DNA from: Candidatus Cloacimonadota bacterium
Lineage (GTDB): Bacteria; Cloacimonadota; Cloacimonadia; Cloacimonadales; Cloacimonadaceae
Length of the DNA: 5,542 nucleotides
Assembly: GCA_017996595.1 (NCBI GenBank)
Contig: JAGOGT010000094.1
Location: 1 to 5,542, forward strand
Direction of reading: 5' to 3'
Below, piece by piece: positions 1 through 5,542 of this stretch (position 1 is the first letter of the stretch; the number at the start of each line of letters is the position of its first letter). The translations under genes were made by a program, and so were the position numbers. The notes below the pieces were generated by a model, which was not told the DNA's origin, did not search any database, and worked only from the letters and a program-made list of their open reading frames with translations.

Positions 1-382
1 CATCTTTTCTGCATCCTTGCCTCCAGCATCCACGGCCAGCGTTTTGGAAGCGGTGAAGATCATGAAGGCCGAACCCGAACGCATTGCTAAACTGTGGGAT
101 AATACTAACTATATGCTTTCCGAATTCAAGGCCATGGGCTACAACACCGGCGAATCCTGCACTCCCGTTATTCCTTTGCATGTGGGGGACATGAATATGG
201 CTTTCCAGATGTGGCATCGCCTCGGCGAAGAAGGCGTGTTTATCAATCCTGTGGTGCCGCCAGCCGTGCCGCCAAAGCAGTGCCTCATCCGAACTTCCTT
301 TATGGCCACTCATTCCCTTGCGCAGCTTTCGCAGGCCTTGGACAAATTCCGCACCATCGGCAAGGAATTGGGTGTTATTTAA
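1..382 (+). CDS. alpha-oxoamine synthase family PLP enzyme (serine palmitoyltransferase / KBL-like), C-terminal part
   Basis: This is the C-terminal 126 codons of a pyridoxal-phosphate enzyme that condenses an amino acid with an acyl-CoA (the family of serine palmitoyltransferase, glycine C-acetyltransferase/KBL and BioF). The frame is open from base 2 and ends at TAA 380-382. The TTG at 17 is an internal Leu codon, because family-like sequence (FSASLPPAS) already precedes it. The visible segment starts with that FSASLPPAS stretch, which in the family follows the PLP-lysine region. It then carries the C-terminal small domain with GVFINPVVPPAVPP and LIRTSFMATHS, where the Arg corresponds to the family's substrate-carboxylate-binding Arg. 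Members are about 400 aa, so roughly 270 residues, including the PLP lysine, lie left of the window. The NPVxPPAVPP/TSxMATH wording is closer to serine palmitoyltransferase-type proteins than to BioF. That is inference, and glycine C-acetyltransferase remains possible. The next gene begins 50 bp downstream with no terminator between. Confidence 0.88.
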   Translation, partial: IFSASLPPASTASVLEAVKIMKAEPERIAKLWDNTNYMLSEFKAMGYNTGESCTPVIPLHVGDMNMAFQMWHRLGEEGVFINPVVPPAVPPKQCLIRTSFMATHSLAQLSQALDKFRTIGKELGVI

Positions 383-432
383 CCGGTATAGAAATGAAGT
401 ACATAAATAAATAAGCCTATCCTGGAGGAAAA

Positions 433-2163
433 ATGGCAAGCAAGAACAGTGCCGAATACTATTCCAATATCAAGGACATGTCTCCCATCCGGGCGATTGC
501 CGTAACCTTGATGAACAACCACCTGGTTCGCAAAGTAAACATTCGCGAAGCCTACGAAATGGCCAAAAATCAGCCTGGGGTTACCGTAACAGATTTACCC
601 ATATACCCCGAATTTGTGAAGCTGCACAATCTCCCTGCCGACGCCAAAGTGCTGGATGATTGCCATGGCAACATCATTGGCCGCACCGCCAAAGCCCGGC
701 GTTTCTATCATCGTGAGAACCCTTCCAATAAAAACAAGCTGGAAGGTGATTTCCGTGAAGCCGTGTGGCAGATGCAGCATTATCCCCTCATCAAAGGCGA
801 AGCCGTATTGGGCATGGACAAAGACCTGATGATCAAGGCTACCTTCATTACCACCGAAAGTGACGCCGCAAATATGTACAATTGGCTGCTGAATTTCGCC
901 CCTTACGAGCAACTGCAGGCAGAATACGAAGCCAGCCCGGTGCTTCCCATTCAGGATATCATCCTTATCGCTTTCAATGAATGGACTTGCAACGATCCTT
1001 TCTATAATAATGTTGGCGCACCTCAACTGGCCTTGGTGGACGAAAAGCACAATGTGATGGTGAACCTGGGCATGCGCTATTTCGGCGAACGCAAAAAGGG
1101 AACTCTTACTCTGGCCTGGACTTCCGGGATCAGAATCGGCATGGCGGCCTGCCACGGCGGCATCAAAGAAATCGATTTTACTACCTGCGAAGATGCCTCT
1201 TACCAGAAACTCGGTAAGCGTTCCATCGCCTTTTACGGCCTTTCCGGCACCGGTAAATCCAGCCATACCAATAATGCCGACAATGCCGGCACCCTGCCCA
1301 AGGGCTTCAGCAAGGTGGTTCTGCACGATGATGCCTTCCAGATCGATCTGGAGAATAAGGTTTGCCGCGTGTGGGAGCCCACCCTCTTTGACAAGACCGA
1401 CAGCCGTCCCATCGATCATCCGGATTGGAAATACGCTCTGGCGCTGATGAATCACATGGTGATGGATATCAATGGCAAGCGCATTCCCGTGGGCCAGGAT
1501 CTGCGTAATTCCAATGGCCGGGCGCTGCTGGATCGCAGTCTTTTGGGTAACTATGTGAATCGCTGCGCCTTCCCCAAAGCGTTGGTGTGGCTGATGAAAG
1601 ATTCGGTGCTGCCTCCGGTGATCAAATGCACCGAAAAGCATCTGGCGATTGCCATGGGTGCGGCTTTGATGACCCAGCGTAACCGCGCCGAAAACGTTAC
1701 CGAAGAAGACCTTAAGAAATTGGTTTTCGAACCCTTTGCCAATCCTTTCCGCGTTTATGAGCTGTATCGTGACGTGGAAGCCTTCCTGGCCGTAGCCGAT
1801 AATGGCGCAGATTTCTATTGCTTCAATAGCCGCGGTTATTGGAAGGAATCGGACGAGATTTTGGAAGCAATTCCCCTTAAAACCTCGCTTACCTTGCAAA
1901 CCGCCATCCTTACCGACAAGATCACCTGGGAACCCTGGCCACTACTGCCCGGAGCCATGATCCCTACCCGGGAATCCATCGAAGCTATGCTGCCGGGTTA
2001 TTACGACAAATATGATCCCAGCAAACGCGGCAATATGGACAATTATATCAAGCTATTGAATGATAGATTCATCCAGCGCTGCGAGTTCCTGGAGAAAAGC
2101 GATCTGACGGAAAGACCCGAAACCCAGGCTAAACTGCTGGAAGCCCTGAAGATAAACGTATAA
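433..2163 (+). CDS. pckA: phosphoenolpyruvate carboxykinase, ATP-type (divergent, 576 aa)
   Basis: This is a cytoplasmic enzyme that interconverts oxaloacetate + ATP and phosphoenolpyruvate + CO2 + ADP, in gluconeogenesis or, in some anaerobes, CO2-fixing ATP formation. Visible landmarks, aligned by eye with ATP-type PEPCK, are as follows. YFGERKKG (216-223) matches YAGEMKKG with its Mn-binding Lys. His241 in ACHGGI sits where the Mn-binding His is. The PEPCK P-loop GLSGTGKS is at 269-276, and HDD (298-300) matches the GDD metal site. NGR (361-363) probably holds the catalytic-loop Arg. KALVWLMKDSVLPPV (382-396), PFANPF (434-439) and NSRGYW (465-470) match the C-terminal nucleotide-binding motifs. 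It is longer than the usual 520-540 aa, and several motifs differ: GDDEHxW reads HDDAFQI, and GRSPKDK reads GRTAKARR (83-90). The ATG is preceded by GGAGG at 424-428. No convincing promoter is visible in the 50-bp gap, so read-through from the upstream gene is possible. A strong terminator follows. The family is certain; the substrate nucleotide (ATP rather than GTP or PPi) is inferred from family. Confidence 0.93.
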   Translation: MASKNSAEYYSNIKDMSPIRAIAVTLMNNHLVRKVNIREAYEMAKNQPGVTVTDLPIYPEFVKLHNLPADAKVLDDCHGNIIGRTAKARRFYHRENPSNKNKLEGDFREAVWQMQHYPLIKGEAVLGMDKDLMIKATFITTESDAANMYNWLLNFAPYEQLQAEYEASPVLPIQDIILIAFNEWTCNDPFYNNVGAPQLALVDEKHNVMVNLGMRYFGERKKGTLTLAWTSGIRIGMAACHGGIKEIDFTTCEDASYQKLGKRSIAFYGLSGTGKSSHTNNADNAGTLPKGFSKVVLHDDAFQIDLENKVCRVWEPTLFDKTDSRPIDHPDWKYALALMNHMVMDINGKRIPVGQDLRNSNGRALLDRSLLGNYVNRCAFPKALVWLMKDSVLPPVIKCTEKHLAIAMGAALMTQRNRAENVTEEDLKKLVFEPFANPFRVYELYRDVEAFLAVADNGADFYCFNSRGYWKESDEILEAIPLKTSLTLQTAILTDKITWEPWPLLPGAMIPTRESIEAMLPGYYDKYDPSKRGNMDNYIKLLNDRFIQRCEFLEKSDLTERPETQAKLLEALKINV

Positions 2164-2185
2164 TTATCTGTGATATTATTCACAC

Positions 2186-2216
2186 AAATGGCGGGAGATA
2201 CATCCCGCCATTTTTT
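2186..2216 (+). terminator. intrinsic terminator of pckA
   Basis: An 11-bp perfect stem AAATGGCGGGA / TCCCGCCATTT with a 6-nt loop (GATACA) ends in a run of six Ts (2211-2216). It lies 22 bp after the pckA stop codon. Read on the - strand, the same stem is followed only by TTTGTGTG, so it is mainly a + strand terminator, with at most weak activity on transcripts arriving from uvrB. Confidence 0.93.
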
Positions 2217-2305
2217 GGTGGGGTCGGACGCCGCCTCTACCATAATAGCCATAATTCCACGCTGTACGATGTAAGGACGCCAAGATATCATTTGGCAATA
2301 AGTTA

Positions 2306-2365
2306 CCATGCGATGCCCATGTGATCCCCAGGCAAGTGCATGGGCATCACATGGGGAGCGCATGG
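2306..2365. repeat. 60-nt inverted repeat with 20-nt arms
   Basis: Arms at 2306-2325 and 2346-2365 are complementary at 18 of 20 positions. There are an outer perfect 7 bp (CCATGCG/CGCATGG), a short patch with two mismatches, and an inner perfect 10 bp (CCCATGTGAT/ATCACATGGG). The loop is 20 nt (2326-2345). An overlapping alternative stem, GATGCCCATG (2312-2321) with CATGGGCATC (2339-2348), competes with the inner helix. There is no T-tract on either side, so it does not look like an intrinsic terminator. A REP-like palindromic element, a protein-binding palindrome or an RNA structure are all possible. Confidence 0.85.
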
Positions 2366-2369
2366 ACAG

Positions 2370-2401
2370 GCACTTGGGAGAGTGCATTGCTGAATTGCAC
2401 T
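2370..2401. repeat. mutually exclusive small hairpins (GCACT / AGTGCA / TGCACT)
   Basis: AGTGC(A) at 2381-2386 can pair either backwards with GCACT (2370-2374, 6-nt loop) or forwards with TGCACT (2396-2401, 9-nt loop). In addition GCACTTG (2370-2376) is the reverse complement of CAAGTGC (2333-2339) in the loop of the preceding inverted repeat. The segments therefore form a chain of alternative pairings adjacent to the 60-nt hairpin. The short stems could be chance. No gene lies directly downstream that they would obviously control. Confidence 0.5.
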
Positions 2402-2436
2402 ACTCACCTGAGCCGCTGGTTAAAACTGTCGGTGAT

Positions 2437-2519
2437 GGTGGATAAATCCCCTTGGGGTTGTGGTTGGGGGGTGATACCTCATTACGGTGGTTGAATCCAT
2501 CGCCTATGGTGGTAAAATC
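2437..2519. repeat. three copies of GGTGG-N3-AATC
   Basis: Direct copies occur at 2437-2448 (GGTGGATAAATC), 2486-2497 (GGTGGTTGAATC) and 2508-2519 (GGTGGTAAAATC), all in the same orientation and with start spacings of 49 and 22 bp. Each shares nine fixed positions. The spacing is irregular, so this is not a simple tandem array. It may be remnants of a degenerate repeat or repeated binding sites. Function unknown. Confidence 0.55.
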
Positions 2520-2606
2520 GCTGCGGGATTATATTCTGATCCTGTAGCTTATGCCCACAAATTGTCTAGCTGCAATGTCATCCCTCCGTGATTTAGCTGC
2601 GCTACT

Positions 2607-2693
2607 CGTAAAGCACTGGCTACGCATGAGTCCTTTACGCCTTGAAATTGGGGTATAAAAGGTTTTGCTGGCTGTGGCGTAAATGACTCCTGC
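2607..2693. repeat. CGTAAANNACT repeat family with an 18-nt inverted pair
   Basis: The core CGTAAANNACT occurs three times within 82 bp: + strand at 2607-2617 (NN=GC), - strand at 2629-2639 (NN=GG) and + strand at 2678-2688 (NN=TG). Copies two and three extend into an inverted repeat with arms 2624-2641 and 2676-2693, 16 of 18 complementary, separated by 34 nt. Copies one and two form a second, overlapping hairpin: 7 bp, a mismatch, 3 bp, and an 11-nt loop. Three related copies in both orientations look like a palindromic intergenic element and not like a terminator, because no T-run follows on either strand. Confidence 0.75.
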
Positions 2694-2706
2694 TATTCGC
2701 ATTTCC

Positions 2707-2762
2707 CGACCTCTCGACCTCTCGCCCCCTCGACCCCTTCATCACTTCATGACCTCATTACT
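2707..2762. repeat. degenerate 8-bp tandem repeat (7 units)
   Basis: Seven consecutive octamers can be read. CGACCTCT occurs twice and is followed by CGCCCCCT, CGACCCCT, TCATCACT, TCATGACC and TCATTACT. The first two are identical, and later ones drift from CGACC to TCATN while keeping the 8-bp period. On the uvrB (-) strand the array reads as GA-rich octamers of the AGAGGTCG and TGAAGTGA type immediately after the stop codon (3-bp gap). Units are too short and unspaced for CRISPR. This is a minisatellite-like array, probably grown by replication slippage. Confidence 0.8.
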
Positions 2763-2765
2763 CTT

Positions 2766-4769
<2,004 letters not shown>

Positions 4770-4779
4770 TGTAGCTCCT

Positions 4780-4893
4780 ATAATCGTAACCGGTAAATTC
4801 TTCTTGACACTTGAAGCATTCCGGACTTTGTTGATACAACGAATGCCAAGGCGTGCATTCTGTCCATAAAATTATGCCACGGGAGACTATATA
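4780..4893. promoter_or_regulatory. divergent spacer with candidate + strand promoters
   Basis: This 124-bp gap must carry the start signals for uvrB (-) and the 107-aa gene/ndk pair (+). Two + strand candidates are visible by eye. The first is a perfect -35 TTGACA (4804-4809) with a weak -10 TTTGTT (4827-4832) at 17-bp spacing. The second is ATGCCA (4843-4848) with TAAAAT (4867-4872) at 18-bp spacing, which would leave a short leader before the GGGAG ribosome site (4881-4885). No convincing sigma-70 pair or operator was found on the - strand for uvrB. The promoter rules of this lineage are unknown, so these are weak calls. Confidence 0.35.
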
Positions 4894-5217
4894 ATGCTCA
4901 CTCACGATGATCTACAAGTAAATTTCGAGAACCTGCTAAAGCTCGGGTACGCAGTGGTAGATATCCGTTTCAAGGATTATGACGTTTGTGCGGATACGCA
5001 TAAGCTGGTGATAGCCAAGGTCGATTCGGACCGGGATGACTTCTATCAGGATATGCTGAAACTATATACCGGCATCGAATTCAAGCCGAGTGAGCTTTTT
5101 GAAGTGTGGACGGATATCCTGAAACACAAGATCAAAATGAGCACAGTGCTGAATCGTGATATCGCCGTTAAAGTAGCAGCTTTGGATTACATAGAGACTG
5201 TTTATTCTTCAAGATGA
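4894..5217 (+). CDS. hypothetical protein, 107 aa, coupled to ndk
   Basis: No family was recognised with confidence. The ATG has GGGAG 8 nt upstream, and the stop TGA overlaps the ndk ATG (ATGA at 5214-5217), which supports it as a real, translated gene coupled to ndk. The protein has no signal peptide or membrane segment. It is rich in charged residues, with a predicted mix of helices and a short beta stretch (VVDIRF, 21-26; KLVIAKV, 37-43). The C-terminal part (65-104) looks helical and ends with NRDIAVKVAALDYIE (87-101). That segment recalls, from memory only, a GRD(I/V)G-x-x-VAALDY stretch seen in some multidomain signalling proteins of anaerobic bacteria. If so, this would be a free-standing copy of that accessory domain. 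Single Cys at 32; no metal-binding cluster seen. A role linked to nucleotide metabolism is suggested only by position. Confidence 0.8.
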   Translation: MLTHDDLQVNFENLLKLGYAVVDIRFKDYDVCADTHKLVIAKVDSDRDDFYQDMLKLYTGIEFKPSELFEVWTDILKHKIKMSTVLNRDIAVKVAALDYIETVYSSR

Positions 5218-5542
5218 CCGAGCGTTCGCTGCTGCTGATCAAGCCTAATGCCGTGCAGCATGGGCATATCGGGGAGATTATCAGCATTCTGGAAAAGGAA
5301 CAGTATCGTTTCATCGGCATGAAGATATTCCGGTTTGATTCTGCTCTGGCTGCCAGCTTTTACGCGGAACACCAGGGCAAGGCATTCTATGATAAACTGG
5401 TAGATTTCATGACTTCTCACGACACCGTAGCCCTTATTCTGGAAAAGGAAAATGCCATTCACGACCTTCGCGAACTGATCGGAGCAGTGGAGCCGGAATT
5501 GCGTAAACCTGGTACCATACGCTATTTGTATGGGGAAGGGGT
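5214..5542 (+). CDS. ndk: nucleoside diphosphate kinase, N-terminal part (cut by window edge)
   Basis: This enzyme transfers the gamma-phosphate between NTPs and NDPs through a phosphohistidine, balancing nucleotide pools in the cytoplasm. The first 109 codons are present, of a usual 135-150. The start ERSLLLIKPNAVQHG matches the family ERTLxLIKPDAVxRG with the nucleotide-phosphate-contacting Lys at 10. FYAEHQGKAFYDKLVDFMTS (49-68) and the GTIR motif (100-103) are diagnostic. The catalytic His of the NxxHGSD motif would lie just past the right edge and cannot be checked. Two oddities are Asn in place of the usual Asp in KPDAV, and RYLYGEG after GTIR in place of RGDFA. The latter is closer to the LYG form seen in some divergent NDKs. 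The ATG overlaps the upstream stop (ATGA) and lacks a good ribosome site, so translation is probably coupled to the 107-aa gene. Confidence 0.95.
   Translation, partial: MTERSLLLIKPNAVQHGHIGEIISILEKEQYRFIGMKIFRFDSALAASFYAEHQGKAFYDKLVDFMTSHDTVALILEKENAIHDLRELIGAVEPELRKPGTIRYLYGEG

Larger units (their letters stand above)
2217..2765. other. non-coding, repeat-rich spacer between convergent pckA and uvrB
   Basis: This stretch of about 550 bp carries no open frame with protein-family character, ribosome site or codon pattern. The ORFs that touch it are antisense extensions of pckA or uvrB. No tRNA or rRNA sequence was recognised. It holds the five repeat structures listed separately, plus smaller ones: a direct repeat CCATAAT at the left end, GGACGCC twice (near 2225 and 2275), a GCCAA/TTGGC hairpin at 2279-2296, and TAGCTGC twice (2567-2573 and 2594-2600). 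No poly-T-tailed hairpin for uvrB was found on the - strand, so the uvrB transcript end is not obvious. The region may be a collection of decayed intergenic repeat elements (inference). Confidence 0.8.

Noticed and set aside
17..382. TTG at 17 as a true start of a short 121-aa protein
   Set aside because: The frame is open to the window edge and family-conserved residues precede the TTG, so it is an internal codon of a truncated gene.
383..432. Separate promoter for pckA
   Set aside because: AT-rich patches such as TATAGA and TACATA are present, but no -35 lies at acceptable spacing.
595..1899. 434-codon open frame on the - strand inside pckA
   Set aside because: It is fully antisense to a clear PEP carboxykinase, its translation is low-complexity in style (rich in H, I, G, F) with no family motif, and it comes from codon bias of the real gene.
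2043..2387. 114-codon - strand frame reaching from the spacer into the pckA end
   Set aside because: It crosses the pckA terminator, overlaps coding sequence antisense and shows no recognisable protein features.
2607..2693. Hairpins as a uvrB terminator
   Set aside because: On the - strand neither hairpin is followed by a T-run, so there is no intrinsic terminator signature.
2707..2762. Possible CRISPR array
   Set aside because: Units are 8 bp, contiguous and without spacers; no cas genes in the window.

Overview
The window is ordinary-looking bacterial chromosome of intermediate GC. It has three complete protein genes, two more cut off by the window edges, and one repeat-rich non-coding stretch of about 550 bp. 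Protein content suggests an uncultured anaerobe of the Fibrobacterota/Cloacimonadota/Bacteroidota (FCB) type. The reasons are a serine-palmitoyltransferase-like alpha-oxoamine synthase, a long divergent ATP-type PEP carboxykinase, and intergenic short-period repeats. This placement is an impression from the sequence and not a phylogenetic result.

Left part (1-2216, + strand): the C-terminal 126 codons of a PLP-dependent alpha-oxoamine synthase are followed after 50 bp by a complete phosphoenolpyruvate carboxykinase gene (pckA-like, 576 aa). A textbook intrinsic terminator (11-bp stem, six Ts) closes this transcription unit.

Middle (2217-2765): no credible gene. The region is packed with small repeats. 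They are a 60-nt inverted repeat with 20-nt arms (18/20 paired), a chain of mutually exclusive small hairpins, three copies of GGTGG-N3-AATC, three copies of a CGTAAANNACT element (two of them within an 18-nt inverted repeat), and a degenerate 8-bp tandem array that ends 3 bp before the uvrB stop codon. It lies between two convergent genes and is the most unusual part of the window.

Right part (2766-5542): uvrB (667 aa, - strand, full length with all helicase and UvrC-binding motifs) is divergent from a + strand pair. That pair is an unrecognised 107-aa cytoplasmic protein whose stop overlaps the start of a nucleoside diphosphate kinase gene (ndk, cut off at the right edge) by ATGA. The 124-bp divergent spacer must hold the start signals for both directions.

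No novel multi-gene system is visible. The second-look items are the repeat-rich spacer, the divergent PEPCK, and the small protein coupled to ndk.
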